Shown here: piece after piece, positions 16,888-25,236 of the stretch
Position numbering within the stretch: position 1 is the first letter of the stretch
How the letters are laid out: each line of letters begins with the position of its first letter
Notes under the pieces: generated by a model
The model's input: the letters and a program-made list of their open reading frames with translations, nothing else
What the model was told of the DNA's origin: nothing
Database searches by the model: none
Translations under genes and position numbers: made by a program
Assembly (NCBI RefSeq): GCF_002803065.1
Contig: NZ_NNBL01000019.1
Span: 62,001-126,000, forward strand
Reading direction: 5' to 3'
Source of the DNA: Streptomyces sp. CB01635
Lineage (GTDB): Bacteria; Actinomycetota; Actinomycetes; Streptomycetales; Streptomycetaceae
DNA: 64,000 bases

Positions 16888-17279
16888 GCTGTGCCTCGCC
16901 TCGAACATCTTTCGGTCGGTCTGCGTACTCCCGCGATCGGAAGTCGCTCTTTCCCCGTTCTGCCGCGGCAGAATGCGGCGGCCCAAGTGAACCCGCATTC
17001 CGGTCCGCTACGGACAAGTAAGGGAGCAATGTGACATTGCCCGCAGTTCCTCACCGCAGCGTGCCATCCGGCGCGACCCCGCAAGCCGCATAGCGGAAAT
17101 AGCAGGTCTTCGATCTCTCCGTCCCGTTAGGCTGTCTACTTGGCCTGCGTGCATGGCCCGGGCTGCGCCCAGCGCGGTAGCCTCGGACCGGAGTCGACCA
17201 TACCGGCACCCACCAAACGCACAAGTCCCCCTTGCCCAGCAAGGAATTCGACAGGGGATATGCCCCGGCAATCCCTCAA
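16888..17279. other. Intergenic gap without a recognisable gene
   Basis: About 390 bp upstream of the flavohaemoprotein gene and downstream of the decayed HAD gene. No open frame with family resemblance, no RNA gene and no clear terminator were recognised. It should hold the promoter of the leftward flavohaemoprotein gene. Confidence 0.5.
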
Positions 17280-17677
17280 TTAGCGGGCGTGCCGCACCAA
17301 TTCGCATGCCTCCCGCAGATCGCGGCCGGCGTACGAGTGAGTCGCCAGACCCCGCGACGTGCTGATCCACATTGATCGCAACCGATACCGGCACGACGCC
17401 GAACAGCTCCCATCGGAGAACGAGTCGCCGCAGGCCATGCAAGCGGCCCGTGACACCCCGAACTTTTCACAGAGCCGGTCCGCGATCTTCACCTTCGCCG
17501 CGGCGCTGGGCATGCACCCGCCGCGCGTACTCCGGCGGTCCGATGCGCTGCGCGCCGATCTCACGGTCCAGGGCCACCATCTCGGCCTCGAGCCCTAGTT
17601 GACGCGAGATTTTCCAGGGGCACCGACGTCCCGTGCAGCAGCGTTCCGTCCAGATCGAAGAGATGCGGTCTCGCCAT
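17280..17677 (-). pseudogene. Decayed HAD-family phosphatase
   Basis: Read leftward from the ATG at 17677 the sequence gives MARPHLFDLDGTLLHGTSVPLE, a clean HAD motif I. The frame then shifts, and the family continuation ISRQLGLEAEMVALDREIGAQRIGPPEYA appears in another frame. Next comes an apparent internal deletion, then AAAKVKIADRLCEKFGVSRAACMACGDSFSD with motif III/IV. A second shift puts ELFGVVPVSVAINVDQHVAG in a different frame, and the first frame resumes with LATHSYAGRDLREACELVRHAR and a TAA at 17282. About 130 codons of a protein usually over 200 remain, with at least three frame changes, so no working enzyme can be made. Confidence 0.85.
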
Positions 17678-17747
17678 GTACGCCGAGGCTAGTACCCGGG
17701 GTTACTCCCTCTGTCGGACGCCCTCGAGGGGGCACTCCCGGCACGGT

Positions 17748-17761
17748 GTTTCACGTGAAAC
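17748..17761. other. parS site overlapping a start codon
   Basis: Perfect GTTTCACGTGAAAC. The internal GTG at 17755 is the most likely start of the following membrane-protein gene, so ParB binding and translation start share the same bases. Confidence 0.93.
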
Positions 17762-18288
17762 TACGCCGTCCCGCTCGCCGGGCCACCCTCGTCGTCCATG
17801 TGACGTCCTCCGCTTGCTGGCTGGGGCTCACACTCGGCCTGCTCGCGCTCGCCGTCACGGCGATCACCGCGGGTTCCGACCCGATGGTCGAGGCCGCCTG
17901 CCGCGCGATGAAGGTCTTCACGGACTGGCTGGTGATCCCGCTCGCTCTGCTCACTCTGCTGAGCGGCCTGCTGCTGTCGCTGGGCACCCCCTGGGGCCTC
18001 GCCCGGCACCGCTGGGTCTATGCCAAGTTCTGGCTCACGCTCGCCACAACCGCCGCCTCGATCTTCGCGTTGCGTCCCGGCGTCAACGCCGCGGTCGCGA
18101 CGGTCATGGCAGGTGCTCCGCTGCCTCGGCCGAGCGATCTGGTAGCCGGCCCCATCGTCTCCCTGACCGCCTATCTCTTCATGACGGTGATCTCGGTGCT
18201 CAAGCCATGGGGACTGACGCGACGTGGCCGAAAGCAGCATGCTGCCCGCAAAGCGGTGGACGCGGACCGGCCGCGTCAGTCAGCCTGA
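17755..18288 (+). CDS. DUF2269-like integral membrane protein
   Basis: Protein of about 177 residues beginning VKLRRPARRATLVVHVTSSACWLG. Four hydrophobic helices are visible (about 12-34, 49-71, 82-103 and 125-150), the first with a conserved His in VVHVTSSACW; the arrangement resembles predicted small integral membrane proteins (DUF2269). Function unknown. The start codon lies inside a perfect parS site; a GTG at 17746 is in frame and would add three residues (V-F-H). Neither has a good ribosome site. The next gene begins six bases after the stop. Confidence 0.72.
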   Translation: MKLRRPARRATLVVHVTSSACWLGLTLGLLALAVTAITAGSDPMVEAACRAMKVFTDWLVIPLALLTLLSGLLLSLGTPWGLARHRWVYAKFWLTLATTAASIFALRPGVNAAVATVMAGAPLPRPSDLVAGPIVSLTAYLFMTVISVLKPWGLTRRGRKQHAARKAVDADRPRQSA

Positions 18289-18293
18289 CCTGC

Positions 18294-19160
18294 GTGTCGA
18301 CACCTCTCCTCTCCGATCTGCCCATCCGCCGGCTCACCCCGCGCGACCTCACAGCGTGCGCCGATCTCTCCGAGGACCGCGGCTGGCCCCGCGAGGAACA
18401 CAAGTGGGGCCTGTTGCTCTCGGCCGGCACCGGCTACGGCATCGACGACCCCGACGGGGGCCTGGTGAGCGCCTGCGTGGTGACCGACTACGGCCCGCCG
18501 AGCCGGCCCGCGCTGAGCGCCATCGGCATGGTGCTCGTCGCCGAACGCCACGCCCGCCGCGGCATCGGCCGCCGCCTCATGCAGTACGTCGCCGAGCAGG
18601 CGGACACCACACCGCTCACCCTGCACGCGACCCCGTACGGTCGCCCGCTCTACGAAGGGCTGGGCTTCAAGGTCATCGGGCGTGCGGAGATGGTGCGGGG
18701 ACACTTCACCCCCGGTGGACGGACGCCGTCCGTGGCCACACGCGCCGCGACCGCTGAGGATCTCTCGGCCATGCTTCACCTGGACGCAGAGGTCTTCGGC
18801 CTCGACCGCACCCACGTCCTGACCCGCCTCCCTGCTTTCGCAGACCAGTTGCGCGTGGCCGAGGACGGAGGCGAACTCATCGGCTTCGCGGCCGCCTGGC
18901 CCAACATGGACACCCATGTCATCGGCCCGCTGATCGCCCGCGACACCGAGACGGCGAAGGCTCTCGTCACCTCACTCGCCGCCGGTACGGATCGCCCCCT
19001 GCGTACCGACATCGACGTGCGACATGAGGAACTGCTGGCGTGGATGAAGGCACGGGGGGTGGAGTCCCAGGCCTTCAACGCCGTGATGACCTACGGCGCC
19101 CCCGAACTCCCCGGCGACTGGACGCGCCGTTTCGCGCCCCTGACGGTCGCAGCGGGCTGA
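18294..19160 (+). CDS. GNAT-family N-acetyltransferase
   Basis: Protein of 288 residues in which the first half is a GNAT fold: IGMVLVAERHARRGIGRRLMQYVAEQA has the acetyl-CoA-binding R-x-x-G-x-G-type loop, followed by YGRPLYEGLGFKVIGRAEM. The second half (about 145-288) is a second GNAT-like domain without an obvious acetyl-CoA loop, as in two-domain YitI-type proteins. The GTG start lies six bases after the previous stop with no good Shine-Dalgarno, which implies translational coupling. Substrate unknown. Confidence 0.83.
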   Translation: MSTPLLSDLPIRRLTPRDLTACADLSEDRGWPREEHKWGLLLSAGTGYGIDDPDGGLVSACVVTDYGPPSRPALSAIGMVLVAERHARRGIGRRLMQYVAEQADTTPLTLHATPYGRPLYEGLGFKVIGRAEMVRGHFTPGGRTPSVATRAATAEDLSAMLHLDAEVFGLDRTHVLTRLPAFADQLRVAEDGGELIGFAAAWPNMDTHVIGPLIARDTETAKALVTSLAAGTDRPLRTDIDVRHEELLAWMKARGVESQAFNAVMTYGAPELPGDWTRRFAPLTVAAG

Positions 19161-19183
19161 CCAGACCGGGCAGCGCATGTGAT

Positions 19184-19233
19184 GAAGTCCGCCCCTGAAC
19201 ACCGTGGGATCACGGCGTCCAGGGGCGGACTTC
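19184..19233. terminator. Two-tier bidirectional hairpin
   Basis: GAAGTCCGCCCCTG and CAGGGGCGGACTTC (19184-19197 and 19220-19233) are perfect 14-bp arms; the loop contains a second stem CCGTG-GGAT-CACGG. It sits between the convergent acetyltransferase and HbpS-like genes. Confidence 0.82.
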
Positions 19234-19272
19234 TGTGTGGGGAGGCGCGTCGCGCTCAGGCCTCGTTGAACG

Positions 19273-19695
19273 TCAGACGAGCTCTGCCACGGCTGCCGTG
19301 GCGAACCCGTGGTCCTGCTCCGGTGCGCCGCCGCCGACACCGACCGCGCCGATGAGGTGACCGTCGCGGTGGACGGGGATGCCGCCCGCGATGAAGAGCA
19401 ACGGCCGGTCCAAGGCGGTGGGCAGGCTGTGGAACGGACCGTCCGGCTTGACCAGCTCGACGAGGTCCGCGGTCGGGGCATTGAGCTGGAGGGCGGTGTA
19501 CGCCTTGCGCGTGCTGGTCTCGCCTGAGATCAGCACGGCCCGGTCGTCGCGCCGGAAGGCGAGCAGGTGTCCGCCGGCGTCGAGGACGGTGACGCTGACG
19601 TTCACTCCGGCGGACTCGGCCGCACGACGGGCGGCGGTCACGAGGATCTCCGCGTCCTGGATGGTCAGCGGTGCGACAGCCGTGGTGGTGCTCAT
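19273..19695 (-). CDS. GlcG/HbpS-like (DUF336) haem-binding-type protein
   Basis: Protein of 140 residues with the small alpha/beta fold of GlcG/HbpS. Features: LTIQDAEILVTAARRAAESAGVNVSVTVLDAGGHLLAFRRDDRA, then STRKAYTALQL, and the glycine-rich end IPVHRDGHLIGAVGVGGGAPEQDHGFATAAVAEL. Streptomyces HbpS is secreted, binds haem and signals to SenS/SenR; this protein has no signal peptide and no such two-component partners nearby, so a cytoplasmic GlcG-type role is as likely. It is followed, on the same strand, by no other gene. Confidence 0.8.
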   Translation of the reverse strand: MSTTTAVAPLTIQDAEILVTAARRAAESAGVNVSVTVLDAGGHLLAFRRDDRAVLISGETSTRKAYTALQLNAPTADLVELVKPDGPFHSLPTALDRPLLFIAGGIPVHRDGHLIGAVGVGGGAPEQDHGFATAAVAELV

Positions 19696-19787
19696 GAAGG
19701 GTTTCTCCTTGCGGGGATCTGCGATGGAACGGGTGCGGGGACGACGCCGGCCCCGGGGGTGGGGGTGAGTGAGGGTCTGAGGGCCGC

Positions 19788-21002
19788 TCAGCTGTGAGCG
19801 GGTTCCGCCTGCCGGGTACGTTCGGGAGTCGCGCTTGCGACGACCGGGTTCGAGGCCTTGGACTGGCGCTCAAGGCCGGCGGACACAACGGCCAGGACGA
19901 GTGCGGCGGCGGCGAGGACAGCGCCGACCCAGTTGGGGGCCGTGTAGCCGAGGCCGGCCGCGATGACGATGCCGCCGAGCCAGGCCGAGAGAGCGTTGCC
20001 GAGGTTGAAGGCGCCGATGTTGACCGCGGAGGCCAGCGTGGGGGCGCCGTGGGCCTGGTCGAGGACCCGCTTCTGCAGCGGCGGCACCGTGGCGAACCCG
20101 AGAGCGCCGATCAGCGCGATCGAGATCGCCGCCAGGACCTTGTTGTGGGCGGTCAGCGTGAACAGAGCCAGCACGACGGCCAACCCGCTCAGTGCGACGT
20201 ACAGCATCGGCATCAGCTTGCGGTCGGCGAACTTGCCGCCGATCAGGTTGCCGGCGACCATGCCGAGGCCGAACAGGACGAGGAGCCAGGTCACCGACGT
20301 GTCGGCGTAACCGGCGACGTTCGTCATCATCGGTGCGATGTAAGTGATGGCGGCGAAGACTCCTCCGAACCCGAGCACGGTCATGGCCATCGCCAGCAGG
20401 ACCTGGACGTTCTTGAAGGCGGCGAGTTCGTGCCGCAGGTGGACGCCTTCGGCCTTGGGCATGTCGGGGACGAGCTTGGCGATGCCGAGCAGTCCGACGA
20501 CTCCGAGCGCCGCAACGGCCACGAAGGTGACGCGCCAGCCGACGCTCTGGCCGATGAGCGTGCCCAGGGGCACGCCGACGACGTTGGCGACGGTCAGGCC
20601 GGTGAACATCATGGCGATGGCTCCGGCCTTCTTCTCGGGGGCGACCAGCTCGGCCGCGACGACTGCGCCGATTCCGAAGAAGGCGCCGTGCGCGAGTGAG
20701 GCGACCACGCGGCCGATCACCATGACGAGGAAGACAGGCGCCACCGCGGAGAGCACGTTGCCCAGGATGAACAGGCCCATCAAGAGCAGCAGCATCCGCT
20801 TGCGCGAGATGCGGGTGCCCAGAATCGTCATGAGGGGGGCACCGAACATGACGCCGAGGGCGTAGCCGGTGACCAAAAATCCGGCCGTGGGGATGGAGAC
20901 GCCGAAGTCACCCGCGACCTCGGGGAGCAGCCCCATGATCACGAATTCCGTGGTTCCGATCCCGAAGGCCCCGATCGCGAGAGCCAGAAGCGCGAGAGGC
21001 AT
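19788..21002 (-). CDS. MFS drug/arabinose-type efflux transporter
   Basis: Twelve-helix major facilitator of 404 residues, similar to the AraJ/chloramphenicol-export group. The first helix reads MPLALLALAIGAFGIGTTEFVIMGLLPEVAGDFGVSI, typical of these exporters. The loop 2-3 motif is GTRISRKRMLLLLMG. The C-terminal tail is polar. The ATG at 21002 follows GGAAGG. A MarR gene lies divergently 141 bp away and shares a promoter region with repeated TTGCA motifs, so MarR repression of the pump is likely. Substrate unknown. Confidence 0.88.
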   Translation of the reverse strand: MPLALLALAIGAFGIGTTEFVIMGLLPEVAGDFGVSIPTAGFLVTGYALGVMFGAPLMTILGTRISRKRMLLLLMGLFILGNVLSAVAPVFLVMVIGRVVASLAHGAFFGIGAVVAAELVAPEKKAGAIAMMFTGLTVANVVGVPLGTLIGQSVGWRVTFVAVAALGVVGLLGIAKLVPDMPKAEGVHLRHELAAFKNVQVLLAMAMTVLGFGGVFAAITYIAPMMTNVAGYADTSVTWLLVLFGLGMVAGNLIGGKFADRKLMPMLYVALSGLAVVLALFTLTAHNKVLAAISIALIGALGFATVPPLQKRVLDQAHGAPTLASAVNIGAFNLGNALSAWLGGIVIAAGLGYTAPNWVGAVLAAAALVLAVVSAGLERQSKASNPVVASATPERTRQAEPAHS

Positions 21003-21023
21003 AGGGTTCACCTTCCCAGACTG

Positions 21024-21082
21024 TTGCAGATGCGCTTTGCGTGCGTTCACAATACTTGCAGACGCGCACTACTTGCAAGCGC
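21024..21082. promoter_or_regulatory. Candidate MarR operators (three TTGCA repeats)
   Basis: TTGCAGATGCGC at 21024, TTGCAGACGCGC at 21056 and TTGCAAGCGC at 21073 lie in the divergent MFS/marR promoter region. The last contains the palindrome CTTGCAAG. Repeated similar sites in a 141-bp divergent region fit binding by the neighbouring MarR protein. A TATCCT -10-like box for marR is at 21103. Confidence 0.55.
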
Positions 21083-21143
21083 CGACAATTTCACGTGTGG
21101 ACTATCCTGGGTTCAGCCGCTTCGGGACGGAGGAACTAGAGCC

Positions 21144-21602
21144 ATGACCGCCACAGACCCCGCACTCATCGCCCTGGCCCAGGGCTGGTGCGCCCTCTCC
21201 CTGCTCCACGGGAAGATCGAGACCCACATCGAGCGCGCCCTGCAGGCCAAGCACGACCTGAGCGTGCGGGAGTACTCGCTGCTCGATGTCCTCAGCCGCC
21301 AGCACGACGGTGAAGGCGGTCACCTGCAGATGAAGCAGGTCGCGGACGCCGTTGTCCTCAGCCAGAGCGCCACCACGCGCCTGGTGACGCGTCTGGAGGA
21401 CCGCGGTCTGCTCGCCCGCTACCTCTGCCCCACCGACCGTCGCGGCATCTACACGGACGTGAGCGAGACGGGGCTGGCTCTGCTCGCCGATGCGCGGCCC
21501 ACCAATGACACCGCCCTGCGCGAGGCACTCGACGAGGCGGCCAGGAACCCCGAACTCGCCCCCCTCGTCCGCGCGGTGGAAGCCGTACGCGTCCCCGCCT
21601 GA
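21144..21602 (+). CDS. MarR-family transcriptional regulator
   Basis: Dimeric winged-helix regulator of 152 residues. The recognition helix region is LQMKQVADAVVLSQSATTRLVTRLEDRGLLARYLCPTDRRGIYTDVSETG, with the DRR wing motif. The ATG has GGAGG ten bases upstream. Divergent pairing with an MFS exporter suggests it represses that exporter until a ligand binds; three TTGCA repeats lie between them. Confidence 0.9.
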   Translation: MTATDPALIALAQGWCALSLLHGKIETHIERALQAKHDLSVREYSLLDVLSRQHDGEGGHLQMKQVADAVVLSQSATTRLVTRLEDRGLLARYLCPTDRRGIYTDVSETGLALLADARPTNDTALREALDEAARNPELAPLVRAVEAVRVPA

Positions 21603-21689
21603 GACGTCACCTCGAAAGGCCGGGGGACGCCCGGCGCCGGGCGGTCGCGGTCCAGGACTGACGACACCATGGCCGCGTAGGCTGCGGCC

Positions 21690-22142
21690 ATGGGAGATCT
21701 TGAGATACGGCCTGCCGTGGCCGCCGACATCCCGGCCATCGTGGAGATGCTGGCGGACGACCCCCTGGGCGCCCGCCGCGAGTCCCCGGACGACCTCACG
21801 CCATACCTGGAGGCGCACGCGCGCATCGCCGGGGACCCCAACCAGCACTTGGCCGTCGCCGTGCGCGAGGGGCGCACTGTCGGGACCCTTCAGCTCACCG
21901 TCATCCCCGGGCTCTCCCGGAAGGGCTCCACGCGCTCGATCATCGAGGGCGTCCGCATCCACGCGGACGAGCGTGGCAGCGGGCTCGGCACGTTGCTCAT
22001 CGAGTGGGCCGTGGATGAATCCCGCCGTCAGAACTGCCAGTTGGTGCAGCTGACCTCCGACGCCACCCGGACCGACGCCCATCGCTTCTACGAGCGACTG
22101 GGTTTCGAGGCCTCACATGTGGGCTTCAAGCTCCAGCTCTGA
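21690..22142 (+). CDS. GNAT-family N-acetyltransferase
   Basis: Single-domain acetyltransferase of 150 residues. IRPAVAADIPAIVEML starts the fold, VRIHADERGSGLGTLLIEWAVDESRRQ carries the acetyl-CoA loop (R-G-S-G-L-G), and DAHRFYERLGFEASHVGFKL is the typical C-terminal motif. Substrate unknown. The gene ends 10 bp before a terminator whose stem contains a parS site. Confidence 0.88.
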   Translation: MGDLEIRPAVAADIPAIVEMLADDPLGARRESPDDLTPYLEAHARIAGDPNQHLAVAVREGRTVGTLQLTVIPGLSRKGSTRSIIEGVRIHADERGSGLGTLLIEWAVDESRRQNCQLVQLTSDATRTDAHRFYERLGFEASHVGFKLQL

Positions 22143-22152
22143 CAACGCCGAG

Positions 22153-22204
22153 GGGCCGGGTGGTCGTCTGTTTCACGTGAAACAGACGACCACCCGGCCC
22201 TTTC
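22153..22204. terminator. 48-bp perfect hairpin terminator built around a parS site
   Basis: Arms 22153-22176 and 22177-22200 are perfectly complementary over 24 bp, followed by TTTC. The top of the stem is a perfect parS. It lies between the convergent acetyltransferase and serine-hydrolase genes and could stop transcription from both sides. Confidence 0.88.
22170..22183. other. parS site at the tip of a terminator
   Basis: Perfect GTTTCACGTGAAAC forming the centre of the 22153-22200 inverted repeat. Confidence 0.95.
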
Positions 22205-22262
22205 AGCGTCCCGACCAGGAACCAGGCCGGACGGGAGCGATCCTGACTGGGAACAAGACCGG

Positions 22263-23648
22263 CTAGGACCCGGGAAGTCCTCGCCAGCCCTCCGGGTCCA
22301 CGCCGCCGGGGACCGGCGCCCCCTTCTCGTACGGCTCACGCGTGAAGACGAACGATCCGAGATCGAGATGGCTCACCGACCCGTCGGTCCGGCGCTCGAC
22401 GCGCAAGAGTTCCCCCGCGTAGTAGCCGTCCAGCCCGGTCCAGGTGCCGTCGCCGTTCGGGCGGAATCGCGAGTCCCGCGCCCCACCCGTCAACGGTCCG
22501 AGCGAGACTCCCCCGTCGGCCGTCAGCCGCAGCACCGTGCTCTGCGTACCCCAGTACCAGGGCCCGGCGAGCTCCAGCACCGTCGCATCGACGTCCGGCA
22601 GGGGCCGCCACGGCTCGGGGATGCGCGGCTCGGCCTCGGCGACGATACGGAGAAGGTCCGTGCTGACCGTCGATGCGGGCACGCCCGACGTGCAGTTGGC
22701 GAGCGTGACCGCGGCCAGACCTTCCTCCTCGCTCAGCCACAGCCCCGCCACAAACCCGGGCAGCGAACCACCGTGCCCGGCCAGCACCCGCCCATTCCTC
22801 CGTGCCAGCTGAAGACCGAGGCCGTACGAGGAGTCCCAGTCCCCCGACAGCGTGGGCGCGGCCGGCGTGCGCATCTCGCGTACAGACTGCGTACTCAGAA
22901 CCCGGTCGTCGCCCTCCATCAGGAACACGGCGAACCGCCCCAAGTCCGCTGCCGTCGACCAGAGTTGTCCGGCAGGAGCCATCAGACCCAGATCCTCCGC
23001 GGGCTCCGGCATCATCACATCGGCCCAGGGATGCACGGCCCAGCCACCGGCATGCGGGGCCTGCGGCTGCCCACTCGTCCGGTCCAGACCGAGCGGCTCC
23101 AGGACCTCGCGACGCAGGACGTCCTCCCACGGAGCACCGCGCAACGCCTCGACCAGCGAACCCAGCAACGTGTAGCCGGGGTTGGAGTAGTGATGCTGCT
23201 TGCCGACCGGGTGCCTGAACGGCTTCTCGCCCAGCACATCGGCGAGCTCGGGACGCAGCGAGGACGACGAACGCTCCCACCAAGGACCAGGAGTCTCGGC
23301 CGCCAACCCACTGGTGTGCGCCAGAAGTTCGGCGATGGTGACCTGGCCGGCGCCGGTGCCCGGCAGATGCTTCTCCAACGGGTCCCCGAGGTCGAGCACA
23401 CCCTCGTCCCGCAGCCTCAGCACCAGCACGGCCGTGAACGTCTTGGTGATCGAGCCGATCCGGTACTGCACGTGCTCGTCCGGAGCATGCCCGTCCACAC
23501 AGGTACGCCCGCCGCTCCACACCAGCTCACCGTCGCGAACGACCGCGGCCACCAGCGAAGGGGAACGGCCTTCCGCCTGAGCGGTGGCAATGTGATGCAA
23601 GAGGGCTCGGCGCGTCGTGGGCAACAGCTCTTCAGGGGATGACGTCAT
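22263..23648 (-). CDS. Serine beta-lactamase-like hydrolase
   Basis: Penicillin-binding-protein/class C beta-lactamase-type hydrolase of 461 residues. The nucleophile motif is S66-I-T-K69, the second motif Y154-S-N156, and a HGGSLPG-type third motif replaces KTG near 325. The C-terminal 110 residues (after about 350) form a separate beta-rich domain (GPWYWGTQSTVLRLTADGG). Such proteins are esterases, D-aminopeptidases or peptidases rather than true lactamases. No signal peptide is visible. The start MTSSPEELLP is preceded only by a weak GGGG site. Confidence 0.86.
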   Translation of the reverse strand: MTSSPEELLPTTRRALLHHIATAQAEGRSPSLVAAVVRDGELVWSGGRTCVDGHAPDEHVQYRIGSITKTFTAVLVLRLRDEGVLDLGDPLEKHLPGTGAGQVTIAELLAHTSGLAAETPGPWWERSSSSLRPELADVLGEKPFRHPVGKQHHYSNPGYTLLGSLVEALRGAPWEDVLRREVLEPLGLDRTSGQPQAPHAGGWAVHPWADVMMPEPAEDLGLMAPAGQLWSTAADLGRFAVFLMEGDDRVLSTQSVREMRTPAAPTLSGDWDSSYGLGLQLARRNGRVLAGHGGSLPGFVAGLWLSEEEGLAAVTLANCTSGVPASTVSTDLLRIVAEAEPRIPEPWRPLPDVDATVLELAGPWYWGTQSTVLRLTADGGVSLGPLTGGARDSRFRPNGDGTWTGLDGYYAGELLRVERRTDGSVSHLDLGSFVFTREPYEKGAPVPGGVDPEGWRGLPGS

Positions 23649-23760
23649 GCCCCAAGTCCACCCTGCCGGCCGCCGGACGTCGACCGCTTTTAGGCCGACA
23701 GCTCCAGGTCGCACGTCCATGCCGAGCGGTTGCGGTCGTGCGGGAGCGGGTCGTACGGGA

Positions 23761-25236
23761 TCAGGTCTGCGCCATGTCCACGAAGCGCGAGTAATGACCC
23801 TGGAAGGCGACCGTGATCGTTGCCGTCGGACCGTTACGGTGCTTGCCCACGATGATGTCCGCCTCGCCGGCGCGGGGTGACTCCTTCTCGTAGGCGTCCT
23901 CACGGTGCAGCAGGATCACCATGTCCGCGTCCTGCTCGATCGAGCCTGATTCACGCAGGTCGGACACCATCGGCTTCTTGTCCGTGCGCTGCTCGGGGCC
24001 ACGGTTCAGCTGGGAGAGCGCGATGACCGGCACTTCCAGCTCCTTGGCTAGCAGCTTCAGGTTTCGTGACATGTCCGAGACCTCCTGCTGACGGCTCTCG
24101 GAGCGCTTCGAACCACCGGCCTGCATCAGCTGCAGATAGTCGATGATCACGAGCTTGATGTCATTGCGCTGCTTGAGACGACGACACTTCGCGCGGATCT
24201 CCATCATCGACAGGTTCGGCGAGTCGTCGATGTAGAGCGGCGCCGCCGAGACCTCGGGCATCCGGCGCGCGAGCCGGGTCCAGTCCTCGTCCGTCATGGT
24301 GCCGGAGCGCATGTGGTGCAGCGCGACCCGCGCCTCCGCGGACAGCAGACGCATCGCGATCTCGTTCCGGCCCATTTCCAGGGAGAAGATGACGCTGGGC
24401 AGGTTGTGCTTGATCGACGCGGCCCGGGCGAAGTCGAGCGCCAGCGTGGACTTACCCATGGCGGGACGGGCGGCGATGACGATCATCTGGCCGGGGTGCA
24501 GGCCGTTCGTCAGGGAGTCGAAGTCGGTGAACCCGGTGGGCACACCGGTCATCTCGCCGCTGCGGGAGCCGATCGCCTCGATCTCGTCGAGCGCGCCCTC
24601 CATGATGTCGCCGAGCGGGAGGTAGTCCTCGCTGGTGCGCTGCTCGGTGACCGCGTAGATCTCGGCCTGCGCACTGTTCACGATCTCGTCGACGTCGCCG
24701 TCGGCCGCGTATCCCATCTGCGTGATGCGCGTGCCCGCCTCGACGAGCCTGCGCAGGACCGCACGCTCATGGACGATCTCGGCGTAGTACTCGGCGTTCG
24801 CCGCCGTCGGAACCGTCTGGACGAGGGTGTGCAGATACGATGCGCCACCGACCTTGGTGATCTCGCCACGCTTGGTGAGCTCGGCCGCGACCGTGATCGG
24901 GTCGGCCGGCTCACCCTTCGCATACAGGTCGAGAACCGCGGTGAAAATCGTTTCGTGCGCGGGGCGGTAGAAGTCGTGGCCCTTGATCACCTCGACGACG
25001 TCGGCGATCGCGTCCTTCGACAGGAGCATGCCGCCGAGGACGGACTGCTCGGCATCGAGGTCCTGGGGCGGAACCCGCTCGAAGGACGGAGCTCCGTCGT
25101 CCCAGCCGCCGTCGCCACCGCGGTCGTGCTGCTCCCCGCGCCCCCGCCCGCCACTGCCACGCTGGCGGGAGGCAGGCAGACGGTCACTGGGACCGCTGTC
25201 GGCCCAGGGGTCGTCCAAAGGCTCGGAGATACTCAC
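23761..25236 (-). CDS. dnaB: Replicative DNA helicase DnaB
   Basis: Hexameric helicase of the replication fork, 491 residues. After a 50-residue Gly/Arg-rich extension, the N-terminal domain begins VPPQDLDAEQSVLGGMLLS. The RecA core has Walker A at 256-264 (ARPAMGKST), FSLEMGRNEIAMRLL, Walker B near 359 (KLVIIDYLQLM), VIALSQLNRGPEQR and the end motif DIIVGKHRNGPT. No intein interrupts it. The GTG start has GGAGGAGG seven bases upstream. A perfect DnaA box lies in the upstream gap. Confidence 0.97.
   Translation of the reverse strand: MSISEPLDDPWADSGPSDRLPASRQRGSGGRGRGEQHDRGGDGGWDDGAPSFERVPPQDLDAEQSVLGGMLLSKDAIADVVEVIKGHDFYRPAHETIFTAVLDLYAKGEPADPITVAAELTKRGEITKVGGASYLHTLVQTVPTAANAEYYAEIVHERAVLRRLVEAGTRITQMGYAADGDVDEIVNSAQAEIYAVTEQRTSEDYLPLGDIMEGALDEIEAIGSRSGEMTGVPTGFTDFDSLTNGLHPGQMIVIAARPAMGKSTLALDFARAASIKHNLPSVIFSLEMGRNEIAMRLLSAEARVALHHMRSGTMTDEDWTRLARRMPEVSAAPLYIDDSPNLSMMEIRAKCRRLKQRNDIKLVIIDYLQLMQAGGSKRSESRQQEVSDMSRNLKLLAKELEVPVIALSQLNRGPEQRTDKKPMVSDLRESGSIEQDADMVILLHREDAYEKESPRAGEADIIVGKHRNGPTATITVAFQGHYSRFVDMAQT

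Noticed and set aside
17008..17442. Separate gene downstream of the HAD remnant
   Set aside because: Its only recognisable part, ELFGVVPVSVAINVDQHVAG, is a frame-shifted piece of the HAD pseudogene.
21088..21101. TTTCACGTGTGG looks like part of a parS
   Set aside because: Only one half-site matches; the other half lacks GAAAC.
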